64,000 bases of DNA from an uncultured Alistipes sp. GTDB lineage: Bacteria > Bacteroidota > Bacteroidia > Bacteroidales > Rikenellaceae. The DNA lies in the NCBI GenBank assembly GCA_900768045.1, contig CAAGBL010000004.1, forward strand, positions 21,046 to 85,045. The letters are read 5' to 3'. The translations under genes were made by a program, and so were the position numbers. The stretch's first letter is position 1; the number at the start of each line of letters is the position of its first letter. Below, piece after piece: positions 47,201 through 56,062 of the stretch. Below the pieces are notes generated by a model. That model was not told the DNA's origin. It did no database searches and worked only from the letters and a program-made list of their open reading frames with translations.

Positions 47201-50025
47201 CGTCGACAAATTGTTTTAAAGTCACAATATTTACACATATCAGCATCTTCGCACTGCACAAATGGCTTGTCGTAGTCGAACAGCTCCTCAAGCATCGTGC
47301 TTAGCTCCCCCTCGAAGTCAGCAGCAATAGTTGAATATTTATCAACACTCTCATCTCGACTTAGGTCGACAATATTTGGAGAGTAGCCATCGCCAACCAT
47401 CTTTGATGCATAGTAGAGCGTTGGCATCGACTCAACACGCTTACCCTTATAGAGCATCATAGAGTAAAGCAGCGTCTGGAAGACATTGGATATTCGCTCA
47501 TAGGCCGAGCCATGAAACAATCCTTCAACGCCATTAAACTCGAGATGAGGCACATTACCACTCTTATAATCAATAATTTGGAGAGTGCCATCAGCCGTTT
47601 CGTCTATGCGGTCAGCACGTCCATATAGCTTTACAAATCGGCCGTTAGATAGTGGATAACTATACTCTACATCATCTTCAAGGCCTTTAATCGTAAAGCC
47701 CTCACGAGAGGCATCGTAGCGCATAATACCTCGCATGATATACTTAACGATAATATCACGCACAAGAATAGTGTCGCCCGAGAACTCCTCTACAACACTC
47801 TTATCTGCACCATAGATTAGTCGTGATATAGTCTTATCAACAACCTCGTCCACAATATCACGCTTGCATATTGAAGCAATATCTCGATGTGGGTTTTGCT
47901 TACCAACAAAAGGCTCATACAGCTCCTGCATGCTCTCATGTAGGATATTACCAAACATAAGGGCATCAATAGTCTCCGATATCTCATCGGGCGTGCGCAA
48001 CTTGGCTACGGAGTGTAGATAGAACTTTAGCGGACACTCCACATACCTAAATAGGGCAGTGGGCGATAGGGCATTTTCGCCTTCCGACAGATACTTCTCG
48101 AGGATTGACCTCTCATACTCGCCCTTAGCAACACTAATAGCCCCAACCTCATCGACACTAAGGTCGACACCCATAGATACCTTTTCAATCTCGTATGGCG
48201 ACTCGTACTCAAGTTGATGGATATATCGACTACACTCTCCCGTGCTCTTGTCGTCGGCACGTGAGCAATATAGCATCGTCACTCTCTTGGCACGCTGAAT
48301 CAAGCGATAGAAGTAGTAGGCATACATCGCCTCATGCTTCTCGGGAGTAGGTATTCCGTAGGCAGCACGTAGGTTATAGGGGATAAACGACGATTGTCCA
48401 GTCTTGTCGCTTGGGAAGTTGGCATCGTTCATCGAGAGCAATATAACATTATCGAAATCAACATTTCGAGTCTCGAGAATACCCATAATCTGCACACCCT
48501 CAAGAGGCTCGCCCTCATAAGGCATAGTCACGGTCTGAAGGTGTCGACGTAGAAGCGAAACAAAGATACTAACAGGGATATCGAAATCGCACTTTTCTAC
48601 AGAATGGGTGAGTTTTGCAACCTCGTCGTATAGTATGCGTAGATACTCCACATCAACCATTGGCATCGAACTCGACGCTGCAACAAGCCTCGATATAACA
48701 TCAAGCAAATATTTAGCTATCGCCGACCAATCATCATATTTACAAAATATTGCACTAAGAACATCATCGTTCTTAAACAACTCGCTTGCCACCGATATTA
48801 TCCTATTTGACAAGACATGCGAGTCACACTTTTTCGCCTCCTCACCACAGCAACCAACCAAATATGGGTGCGACAAGAGGCCATGAACGTCAACATGGTA
48901 GAATAGATCCACGTTATCGCCATGACGACCATGCAACTGAAGTTCTAAGAGTCGCTCGATGAGTGAGTATGCTAAGGTATTCTTTAGCGGATATCCCATC
49001 GTAACATTTACTCGCTCAACGCTCTTCGGAAGTGAATGAAGCATCGGGATAAGCAGATTCTCATCAGTTAGAACGATTGCTGTGCGCTTATCTAACTCCG
49101 TTGATGGCAGCTCCTCGAGAAGCTTTGCCACATACTTACATTGAACGACATTCGAGACACAACCAACAGAGCGAATATCCTTCTTTATATCAGTAAAGTT
49201 ACTCGATGATATCTTATCATGCGAGGGGAATAGATGAACATTATCACGCATAAACACACCAGCCTCGTGCGAGTTATTAGCTACATAATAATCGTCATAA
49301 TCCCAGTAGAATTCAGCCCCTTGACTGCGCTTCGACAGATACTTAAATAGTCGTTTCTCGCACTCCGACAGCGCATTGAAGCCAGCAACAACAAATCTCG
49401 AGTTGGGAAGTGCAGCATCCTCGCCACGCTCGATATTCTCAATAGCACAACGATATATCATGCCACTATAAGCAAAGCCCAAAGTGTTAAGATGCGCACG
49501 ATACTCCTCATACACATTATAGAGTGTACGCCAAATATTTAGAAACCTCTGCTTCTGCTCACTAAGCGAATTGCCATCGCCAATGCTCTTCCAAAACGAT
49601 ATTACTCGGAGCTGCTCAGGCGTAAGATAGGAAACATCGGCCTCAAGCTCCTTGATGTCCTCGATGTTGCGCAACAACTGCCTTGCATCGACCATATACT
49701 TATCTATAACATCAAAGTCCGAGATAAGCATGTCGCCCCAGAAGTAGAACTTATCAATCTTCTCCTGAGGGTGGTATTTCTTGTATATCTTAAAGAGTTC
49801 GACTATTAAGCGCACTCTGTCGCCTCGCATCAACCCCGAAGCACGCTCCATTATCTCGTCAATGGTCGCCCACTTAGGCTGCCAGCAGGGCTTACCCGAG
49901 AGCTCCAAGAGGGCATCATTAAAGAAGGCTCTTGCTCGTAGCGACGGGAACAATATAGCCAACGAGGAGAGGTCACAGGAGTAGCGTTCTACGAGCTTCT
50001 GAGCAAGTTCTTGCTGAAATGTCAT
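47197..50025 (-). CDS. addB: AddB-like nuclease
   Basis: The protein is 942 aa and is the partner of AddA. Residues about 1-640 are a degenerate helicase-like part without a Walker A motif, which fits AddB. The C-terminal third is a PD-(D/E)XK nuclease with an iron-sulfur staple: first Cys in YVECPLKFYL and a C-terminal C-x2-C-x5-C (CKYCDFKTIC). Nuclease motif residues are in GNILHESMQELYE and LQIIDYKSGNVPH. Overlap with addA is 4 nt (ATGA) and the gene starts 9 bp after the GIN-domain gene, indicating one operon. The cysteine pattern argues for AddB over generic Cas4-like proteins. Confidence 0.85.
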   Translation of the reverse strand: MTFQQELAQKLVERYSCDLSSLAILFPSLRARAFFNDALLELSGKPCWQPKWATIDEIMERASGLMRGDRVRLIVELFKIYKKYHPQEKIDKFYFWGDMLISDFDVIDKYMVDARQLLRNIEDIKELEADVSYLTPEQLRVISFWKSIGDGNSLSEQKQRFLNIWRTLYNVYEEYRAHLNTLGFAYSGMIYRCAIENIERGEDAALPNSRFVVAGFNALSECEKRLFKYLSKRSQGAEFYWDYDDYYVANNSHEAGVFMRDNVHLFPSHDKISSSNFTDIKKDIRSVGCVSNVVQCKYVAKLLEELPSTELDKRTAIVLTDENLLIPMLHSLPKSVERVNVTMGYPLKNTLAYSLIERLLELQLHGRHGDNVDLFYHVDVHGLLSHPYLVGCCGEEAKKCDSHVLSNRIISVASELFKNDDVLSAIFCKYDDWSAIAKYLLDVISRLVAASSSMPMVDVEYLRILYDEVAKLTHSVEKCDFDIPVSIFVSLLRRHLQTVTMPYEGEPLEGVQIMGILETRNVDFDNVILLSMNDANFPSDKTGQSSFIPYNLRAAYGIPTPEKHEAMYAYYFYRLIQRAKRVTMLYCSRADDKSTGECSRYIHQLEYESPYEIEKVSMGVDLSVDEVGAISVAKGEYERSILEKYLSEGENALSPTALFRYVECPLKFYLHSVAKLRTPDEISETIDALMFGNILHESMQELYEPFVGKQNPHRDIASICKRDIVDEVVDKTISRLIYGADKSVVEEFSGDTILVRDIIVKYIMRGIMRYDASREGFTIKGLEDDVEYSYPLSNGRFVKLYGRADRIDETADGTLQIIDYKSGNVPHLEFNGVEGLFHGSAYERISNVFQTLLYSMMLYKGKRVESMPTLYYASKMVGDGYSPNIVDLSRDESVDKYSTIAADFEGELSTMLEELFDYDKPFVQCEDADMCKYCDFKTICRR

Positions 50026-50034
50026 ACGAGCAAA

Positions 50035-50754
50035 CTACTTTAACTGCTGAATATCTACGCCAAACAACGACTTCTCCGAACGAAGAATATCAGGCATACT
50101 CTTATAGAATATCTTACCACCAGTAGTGCTTTTTGCCTCGAGACGCTGCGTGGCATCAACCCTTACCTCGGCATTATGCTCCGCACGCACAATGGTTGAC
50201 ATGCTCTCAAGGCCCATGGCATTATACATTGCCGTTGCAACATCGGCATCCTGATACAACGTCTGACCAGTAAGCTCAACACGACAATCGCCACTAATGC
50301 GAATCTTGATATCCTTGACATCGATGTCGGCTACCAACTTCGCCTCATTAGACACAATAACATCTATTATCGAAGCCTTTAGCGTGTTCTCAAAAACGGC
50401 ATCAGCACGTGAGAGCTTAACATTGTCGAGAGTATTATAGAATACCTTAACCTCAGTCATGCCAACACGCTTAGGATCGTAACGCTCACGAATCTTAAGC
50501 ACACCATTACGGTCAACCTCGGCTGTGAACTTAGAGGTCACAACACCCTTAGTATCGTAGATTATATATGGGGCTTGGTCTGCGGGAAGCGCCACGATAG
50601 TTAGCTTCACAGGGGCATCGACATCCAGCGATTTAAAGCTCGACGTCCACTGCTTAACAGGCCCAGTATACTCAGCTAATGGCTCTTGAGCATTGGCCGC
50701 ATGAAAACATATAAGCGCAAAAAACAAGAATAGATATCGTTTCATAATCATCAT
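50035..50754 (-). CDS. Secreted GIN-domain (DUF2807) protein
   Basis: The protein is 239 aa with a signal peptide (MKRYLFLFFALICFHAANA) and the right-handed beta-helix-like DUF2807/GIN domain from about residue 40: FKSLDVDAPVKLTIVALPAD, YDTKGVVTSKFTAEVDRNGVLKIRE, then repeats of short beta strands (NVKLSRADAVFENTL, IIDVIVSNEAKLVADIDVKDIKIRISG). Members are anchored or secreted putative adhesion-head proteins of Bacteroidota with unknown partners. Start 50754, 50751 or 50745 cannot be separated. It is followed by addB after 9 bp. A TATCTTTA box lies about 16 nt upstream. Confidence 0.75.
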   Translation of the reverse strand: MMIMKRYLFLFFALICFHAANAQEPLAEYTGPVKQWTSSFKSLDVDAPVKLTIVALPADQAPYIIYDTKGVVTSKFTAEVDRNGVLKIRERYDPKRVGMTEVKVFYNTLDNVKLSRADAVFENTLKASIIDVIVSNEAKLVADIDVKDIKIRISGDCRVELTGQTLYQDADVATAMYNAMGLESMSTIVRAEHNAEVRVDATQRLEAKSTTGGKIFYKSMPDILRSEKSLFGVDIQQLK

Positions 50755-50769
50755 CTATAAAATTATTTG

Positions 50770-50777
50770 TAAAGATA
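50770..50777 (-). promoter_or_regulatory. Weak -7 box of the GIN-domain/addBA operon
   Basis: TATCTTTA on the minus strand, one base off consensus, overlapping the T-tract of the preceding terminator. No clear -33 box. Confidence 0.35.
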
Positions 50778-50814
50778 TAAAAAAATCGCCAAACTACCAA
50801 AAGTCTGACGATTT
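50776..50814 (-). terminator. Terminator after the 50836-51399 HAD gene
   Basis: On the minus strand an imperfect stem pairs AAATCGTCAGACT with AGTTTGGCGATTT around TTTGGT, followed by a run of Ts. Confidence 0.7.
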
Positions 50815-50835
50815 AAGAAGATATACTCGAAACAA

Positions 50836-51399
50836 TCAATCCATCTTAACGACCACATAGGGGGCACCACTGCGACGGGCTGCCTCGACACCGACTGCCG
50901 AATCTTCAAAAATAATGGTCTCCTCGGCGCTAACACCCTCACGTCGCATAGCCTCTAAAAATGGCTCGGGCGAGGGCTTCGAGCAGGCAACATCATCGCC
51001 ACAAATTATACCGTCAATACCCTCATCTAAGCTCAAGTAGCGCATTACATTACGAATGTTATCTATATGACCAGTAGAGACAATCCACACCTTTGCACCC
51101 ATACGACGCATCATACAACACCACTCCCATAGCTCTCTATTAAGAGCTACACTACTGAAATACTTAGGGTATAGCTCCACCTTACGACGTCGCAATCGTG
51201 CAATCTCCCTCTCATCTTCAACACCCACCATGCGCATAAACTCAATACATCGCACACCGAAATAGTTCTCCAAATACTCCTGCTCAGAGAGTCTGATACC
51301 GACCTCGGAGAGTGTCTCGATATATGCACAAGCATTGGCCCGACGAGTATCGACGAGAGTGCCATCAAAATCGAGTAGAATAAGCTTTAGTTGAGCCAT
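50836..51399 (-). CDS. HAD-superfamily hydrolase (phosphoglycolate-phosphatase/beta-PGM-like)
   Basis: The 187-aa protein has motif I LILLDFDGTLVDT with nucleophile Asp and general acid Asp, motif II VWIVSTGH, motif III lysine in DDVACSKPSPEPFLEAM and motif IV TIIFEDSAVGVEAARRSGA. A small helical cap (ANACAYIETLSEVGI to LYPKYFSSVAL) places it in subclass IA with PGPase and beta-PGM. The substrate is not known. The ATG at 51399 (MAQLKLILLDF) is chosen; the longer in-frame form would overlap the M23 gene. It starts 1 bp after the M23 peptidase stop, so it is in the same leftward operon. Confidence 0.85.
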   Translation of the reverse strand: MAQLKLILLDFDGTLVDTRRANACAYIETLSEVGIRLSEQEYLENYFGVRCIEFMRMVGVEDEREIARLRRRKVELYPKYFSSVALNRELWEWCCMMRRMGAKVWIVSTGHIDNIRNVMRYLSLDEGIDGIICGDDVACSKPSPEPFLEAMRREGVSAEETIIFEDSAVGVEAARRSGAPYVVVKMD

Positions 51400-51400
51400 A

Positions 51401-52357
51401 CTAATCAAATGATTGCATGCTTGATAAAGCAATACGAATTATACGTTGATATTCATCAGCATCAAGCTCCATAAAGAAGTAGTGCACAGGATCCACACGA
51501 GTACCATTAAGGCTTACCTCGTAGTGCAAATGTGGAGCAAACGAAAGACCACTATTTCCCGACAGAGCAATAATATCGCCCCTCTTCACTGTACTTCCCT
51601 CGCTCACACGAATATCGAGCAGATGGGCATAACGTGTCTTATAGCCGTTACCATGGTTAATAGATATAGTCTTACCCTCGGAGCTATTCTTCTCTGAAAC
51701 ATTCTCAACACGTCCATCGGCAGTGGCAAAAACAGGTGTCCCCTCTGGTATTAGATAATCCACGCCATGGTGCTCACTCATAGTACGATGGAACGGATTA
51801 ATTAAAGGCTTTTTTCCAGCCGCAAGAAGCGTTAGTCGAGTATTGTTTACGGGCTGAATAGAGGGCACAGATTTCAACGTCATAAGGTCACAAACAACAG
51901 CATCACTAAAAGTCTCATACGACTTAATAAGTTGCTTTGAACTTCGATTTACACTCTTTGTCATCGAGTTTAACACCTCTTGCAAGTCGCCATTTCGCAT
52001 CTCCATAAGCTGTGCCTTTAGCTCCTGACGATAGTTCTCATCGCCAGCATTAAGCACATAGGGATCAGACTGAAACAACTTTCTAAACACGCTCTTATCT
52101 CGCTCCACAACATTATCCAGCACATCATCAAGGATTTTGTAGCGAGCCTCGAGACGCTCATACTCATAGCGCATATCATCTACCGAGTGTCGCAAGCGAT
52201 ACTCGTTGGGCATATCCACAATTAGTGCAAAAACAAAATACCAGCCAATAATCATCGCCGCCCACACAAGCCCATCATAAATTACGGGCATGGCACTACG
52301 CCAAAAGCGACGCCTCTTGACCTTTGTTCGATATGTTGCCTTAACCTTACTCTCCAT
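51401..52357 (-). CDS. M23 (LytM) endopeptidase, anchored, downstream paralog
   Basis: The 318-aa cell-wall endopeptidase is a single-pass protein: a transmembrane helix at about residues 28-48 follows a basic N-terminus. A coiled-coil region (about 55-160) precedes the LytM domain with zinc ligands in HHGVDYLIPEGTPVFATADGRV (HxxxD), GNGYKTRYAHL and HLHYEVSLNGTRVDPVHYF. All four catalytic/zinc motifs are present, so it should be active. It is a paralog of the gene directly upstream (52362-53303), with 4 bp between. It probably remodels peptidoglycan during growth or division. Confidence 0.9.
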   Translation of the reverse strand: MESKVKATYRTKVKRRRFWRSAMPVIYDGLVWAAMIIGWYFVFALIVDMPNEYRLRHSVDDMRYEYERLEARYKILDDVLDNVVERDKSVFRKLFQSDPYVLNAGDENYRQELKAQLMEMRNGDLQEVLNSMTKSVNRSSKQLIKSYETFSDAVVCDLMTLKSVPSIQPVNNTRLTLLAAGKKPLINPFHRTMSEHHGVDYLIPEGTPVFATADGRVENVSEKNSSEGKTISINHGNGYKTRYAHLLDIRVSEGSTVKRGDIIALSGNSGLSFAPHLHYEVSLNGTRVDPVHYFFMELDADEYQRIIRIALSSMQSFD

Positions 52358-52361
52358 AATC

Positions 52362-53303
52362 TTAATCGTTTAGACGACTCTCAATCTGCTTCATAATCTC
52401 CAGGTACTTCTCCTCCGACATATCCTTATCGAAGTAGTGTACAGGGTTCACAGGATTATTACGATAGCGCACCTCGTAGTGTAGATGTGCACCCGTAGAT
52501 GTACCAGTATTACCAACCTCGCCAATTAGCTCGCCACGAGAGACCTTGTCGCCCTCCTTAACAAATCGAGCAGAGAGGTGAGCATAGCGAGTAGTATAGC
52601 CGTGACCATGGTTAACCTCGATAATCTCGCCATAGCCACGCATAACCTTCGAGATGCTGATTTTACCATCGGCAGTGGCATAGACAGCCGTTCCCGTAGG
52701 TGCTGTTAGGTCGACGCCTTCATGCATACGCCAAATATTCAAAATAGGGTGGTTGCGCATGCCAAACAAGCTACCTACCCTTCGTAGTTTAGTACGGTCG
52801 ATGGGCCAAATCGAGGGAATAATAGCAGAGTACTCGGCCTTCTCCTGCGCAAGCTGTTGAGTCTGGTCAAGGCTCAGCGAGGCGTAGTATATTTTACGCA
52901 TAAGCCTATCCATACTCAGCCACGTATCGTGCGTCAGGTCGCCATAATACTCATCTTTGTTGAGATACTCATACTTTGCATCAACATAGTCAGAGTAGAC
53001 CTCTGGAATATCAAGAGTATCTACACCCAATATCTGACGATATACATAATGGTCACGATGTTTTAAATCAGCGATGGTGCGCTCGGCCGATGCCACCTTG
53101 CCTTGAAGAATGCGATACCTATCCTCAAGACGCTTATTCTCACGACGAATATTCGACATTTTGGGCGTATCTCCCAGCGAGGCTATAATGATGTTGCTTG
53201 AGGCTGCGATAAGCAGAGCAACAAACAACTTCAAGAGAACTCGACCACCTCGAGACCACTCATTAATATCGAATTTTAACATTTTTAGTTTCTTCAGCCA
53301 CAT
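52362..53303 (-). CDS. M23 (LytM) endopeptidase, anchored, upstream paralog
   Basis: This 313-aa membrane-anchored LytM endopeptidase has one N-terminal helix (about residues 22-42), a coiled-coil section (ENKRLEDRYRILQGKVASAERTIADL, in part) and the LytM domain with HEGVDLTAPTGTAVYATADGKI, GHGYTTRYAHL and HLHYEVRYRNNPVNPVHYF. All metal ligands are in place. It is the first gene of the leftward block and has the promoter TTG-N20-TATCTTTG at 53342-53372. It is divergent from alaS, an arrangement often seen in Bacteroidota. Confidence 0.9.
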   Translation of the reverse strand: MWLKKLKMLKFDINEWSRGGRVLLKLFVALLIAASSNIIIASLGDTPKMSNIRRENKRLEDRYRILQGKVASAERTIADLKHRDHYVYRQILGVDTLDIPEVYSDYVDAKYEYLNKDEYYGDLTHDTWLSMDRLMRKIYYASLSLDQTQQLAQEKAEYSAIIPSIWPIDRTKLRRVGSLFGMRNHPILNIWRMHEGVDLTAPTGTAVYATADGKISISKVMRGYGEIIEVNHGHGYTTRYAHLSARFVKEGDKVSRGELIGEVGNTGTSTGAHLHYEVRYRNNPVNPVHYFDKDMSEEKYLEIMKQIESRLND

Positions 53304-53341
53304 CTTTTTAATAAAATATTAAAAAAGTCGTTCAGACCTTA

Positions 53342-53372
53342 CAAAGATACGGAATTTTGTTTAATTTTGCAA
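53342..53372 (-). promoter_or_regulatory. Promoter of the M23 operon
   Basis: On the minus strand TTG (53372-53370), a 20-bp spacer and TATCTTTG (53349-53342). Confidence 0.8.
53362..53369 (+). promoter_or_regulatory. -7 box of alaS, overlapping the M23 promoter
   Basis: TAATTTTG on the plus strand, 52 nt before the alaS ATG. It overlaps the -33 region of the divergent M23 promoter, so the two promoters may compete. Confidence 0.5.
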
Positions 53373-53421
53373 CCGCATAATAAATATAGGTAAATAACGA
53401 CAAAAAGTAAATTTTATATAT

Positions 53422-56037
53422 ATGGAATCAAACAAAATTAGACAAGCTTTTCTGGAGTTCTTCGAATCGAAGCAGCATCACATTGTCGCTTCAGCTCCTA
53501 TGGTTGTTAAGAACGACCCTACATTGATGTTTACGAATGCGGGTATGAACCAGTTCAAGGATATCTTCCTTGGCAATGCACCTCGCAAATGGCCCCGTGT
53601 TGCCGATACTCAGAAGTGTTTGCGTGTATCGGGTAAGCACAACGACTTGGAGGAGGTAGGTCACGACACTTACCACCACACAATGTTCGAGATGCTCGGC
53701 AACTGGTCGTATGGCGACTACTTCAAGAAGGAGGCTATCGAGTGGGCATGGGAGCTTCTTACCGAGGTCTACAAACTCGACAAGAGCCGCATGTATGCAA
53801 CCGTATTCGAGGGCTCTGAGGAGGACGGCGTAGCATTCGACCAGGAGGCTTACGACTACTGGAAGCAGTTCTTACCTGAGGATCACATCATTCGTGGTAA
53901 TAAGAAGGATAACTTCTGGGAGATGGGCGAGACAGGCCCTTGCGGTCCATGTAGCGAGATTCACTTCGACCTCCGTGACGACGAGGAGGTTGCTAAGATT
54001 CCTGGCCGTGAGATGGTAAACATGAGCCACCCACAGGTTATCGAGATTTGGAACCTTGTGTTCATGCAGTTCAACCGCAAGGCTAACGGCTCACTCGAGG
54101 CGCTTCCTGCAAAGAACGTAGATACAGGTATGGGCTTCGAGCGCTTGTGCATGATTCTCCAGGGCAAGAAGTCGAACTACGACACTGACGTATTCCAGCC
54201 TACAATTGCTCGCATCGCAGCACTCTCGGGCAAGGAGTATGGCAAGGACGAGAAGGCAGATGTGGCTATGCGTGTTATCGCCGACCACCTTCGCGCTATC
54301 TCATTCTCTATTGCCGATGGTCAGCTTCCAGCAAATGCTAAGGCGGGATATGTTATCCGTCGTATCTTGCGTCGTGCAGTGCGTTACGGCTACACATACC
54401 TCGGCTTCACTGAGCCATTTATCTGCAAGCTTGTCGATGGCCTCGTTAAGCAGATGGGCCACCAGTTCCCTGAGCTTGTAGCACAGCAGAACCTCATCGA
54501 GCGAGTTATCGAGGAGGAGGAGGCATCATTCCTTCGTACGTTGGCCACTGGTATCAACCTCTTGGAGGGTGTTATCAAGAAGTCGGCAAACGGCAAGATT
54601 TCGGGTAAGGATGCCTTCGTATTATATGACACATACGGCTTCCCTATCGACCTTACCGAGCTTATCGCTCGTGAGCAGGGCGTAGAGGTTGACCTCGAGG
54701 CATTCGAGAAGGAGCTTCAGGTGCAGAAGGAGCGTTCACGCAATGCTGCACAGCAGGATATCGACGACTGGCAGGAGCTAATCGCAATCAAGGAGAGCGA
54801 GTTCGTGGGCTACGATAGCCTCGAGGCTGACATTCGCATTGCTCGCTACCGTCGTGTGAAGTCTAAGAACAGCACTACATACCAGCTCGTATTTGACCAC
54901 ACTCCATTCTATGGTAACTCGGGTGGTCAGATTGGCGACATCGGTTATATCGAGAGCGCTAACGAGAAGATTGAGATTGTGGCTACCGAGAAGGAGAACG
55001 GTCTTATTATCCACATCGCTAAGCAGCTTCCCGAGAATCCTGAGGCTGAGTTCCACGCTGTTGTTGATGCTGATGCACGCCAGAAGGCTGCTAACAACCA
55101 CACTGCAACCCACCTCGTGGACTACGCATTGCGCACCGTTCTCGGCACACACGTCGAGCAGAAGGGTTCTATGGTAACACCTCAGGGCTTGCGCTTCGAC
55201 TTCTCGCACTTCCAGAAGGTTACTCCAGAGGAGATTCGTGAGGTTGAGCGTCTTGTAAACAAGCTCATTCGTAGCAACTTCCCACTCGTTGAGAATCGTG
55301 AGGCTACTATGGCTGAGGCTGAGGCGGCAGGTGCTATCATGCTCTTTGGCGAGAAGTATGGCGACAAGGTACGTATCGTTAACTTCGGCCCTTCGACAGA
55401 GCTTTGTGGTGGTACTCACACATCGGCAACAGGTACTATCGGTCTCTTTAAGATTGTCTCTGAGAGTGCTATCTCGGCAGGTGTTCGTCGTATCGAGGCT
55501 GTTTCGGGCGAGGCTGCTGAGGCTATGATTTATGCTGCACAGGATGTCATCGGCTCTGTTGAGCAGATTATCCGCAGCCCAAAGATTGTTCAGGCTATCG
55601 AGAAGGTTGTTGAGAACAACGCAGCCCTTAGCCGTGAGATTGAGGAGATGCGCAAGGAGAAGGTAGCATCGCTCGCTGAGCATATCGCAACAACCACACA
55701 GCTCAAAGATGGTATCATGCTCATCTCACGCCTTACTAAGTTCCAGTCTGAGGTGATGAAGGATTTGGCATTTGCTTTGCGTCAGAAGGTAGACTCGAAG
55801 CTTGTTATGGTTGTGGGTAACCTCTTCGACTCTAAGCCAACAATCAACGTAATGCTCTCGGACGATGTTGTTGCTGCGGGCGTTGATGCTGGTGCTATTG
55901 TTCGTGAGGCAGCTAAGCTCATTAACGGTGGTGGCGGTGGCCAGAAACACTATGCTACGGCTGGTGGTAAGAACCCTGAGGGCTTGCAGGCAGCAGTAGA
56001 CAAGGCTGTAGAGATGATTATGGAGAAACTCAAGTAA
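53422..56037 (+). CDS. alaS: Alanyl-tRNA synthetase
   Basis: AlaRS is 871 aa here, the normal length. The class II catalytic core has motif 1 RQAFLEFFESKQHHIVAS and PTLMFTNAGMNQFKDIFLG, WSYGDYFKKEAI, motif 2/3 TGPCGPCSEIH and GMGFERL. The editing domain has HxxxH (NNHTATHL) and CGGTHTSATG metal ligands. The C-terminal DHHA1/C-Ala region ends with GGGGGQKHYATAGGK. It starts at 53422 after a short leader. Codon use is strongly biased, which creates a long but spurious antisense open frame. Confidence 0.97.
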   Translation: MESNKIRQAFLEFFESKQHHIVASAPMVVKNDPTLMFTNAGMNQFKDIFLGNAPRKWPRVADTQKCLRVSGKHNDLEEVGHDTYHHTMFEMLGNWSYGDYFKKEAIEWAWELLTEVYKLDKSRMYATVFEGSEEDGVAFDQEAYDYWKQFLPEDHIIRGNKKDNFWEMGETGPCGPCSEIHFDLRDDEEVAKIPGREMVNMSHPQVIEIWNLVFMQFNRKANGSLEALPAKNVDTGMGFERLCMILQGKKSNYDTDVFQPTIARIAALSGKEYGKDEKADVAMRVIADHLRAISFSIADGQLPANAKAGYVIRRILRRAVRYGYTYLGFTEPFICKLVDGLVKQMGHQFPELVAQQNLIERVIEEEEASFLRTLATGINLLEGVIKKSANGKISGKDAFVLYDTYGFPIDLTELIAREQGVEVDLEAFEKELQVQKERSRNAAQQDIDDWQELIAIKESEFVGYDSLEADIRIARYRRVKSKNSTTYQLVFDHTPFYGNSGGQIGDIGYIESANEKIEIVATEKENGLIIHIAKQLPENPEAEFHAVVDADARQKAANNHTATHLVDYALRTVLGTHVEQKGSMVTPQGLRFDFSHFQKVTPEEIREVERLVNKLIRSNFPLVENREATMAEAEAAGAIMLFGEKYGDKVRIVNFGPSTELCGGTHTSATGTIGLFKIVSESAISAGVRRIEAVSGEAAEAMIYAAQDVIGSVEQIIRSPKIVQAIEKVVENNAALSREIEEMRKEKVASLAEHIATTTQLKDGIMLISRLTKFQSEVMKDLAFALRQKVDSKLVMVVGNLFDSKPTINVMLSDDVVAAGVDAGAIVREAAKLINGGGGGQKHYATAGGKNPEGLQAAVDKAVEMIMEKLK

Positions 56038-56062
56038 TTTACTAAATAATATTAGCAAACAA

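Noticed and set aside
54778..55683. 301-codon open frame antisense to alaS
   Set aside because: It lies fully inside alaS on the other strand. Its product is rich in Leu, Cys and Asn from mirror codon bias, with no domain, promoter or ribosome-binding site.
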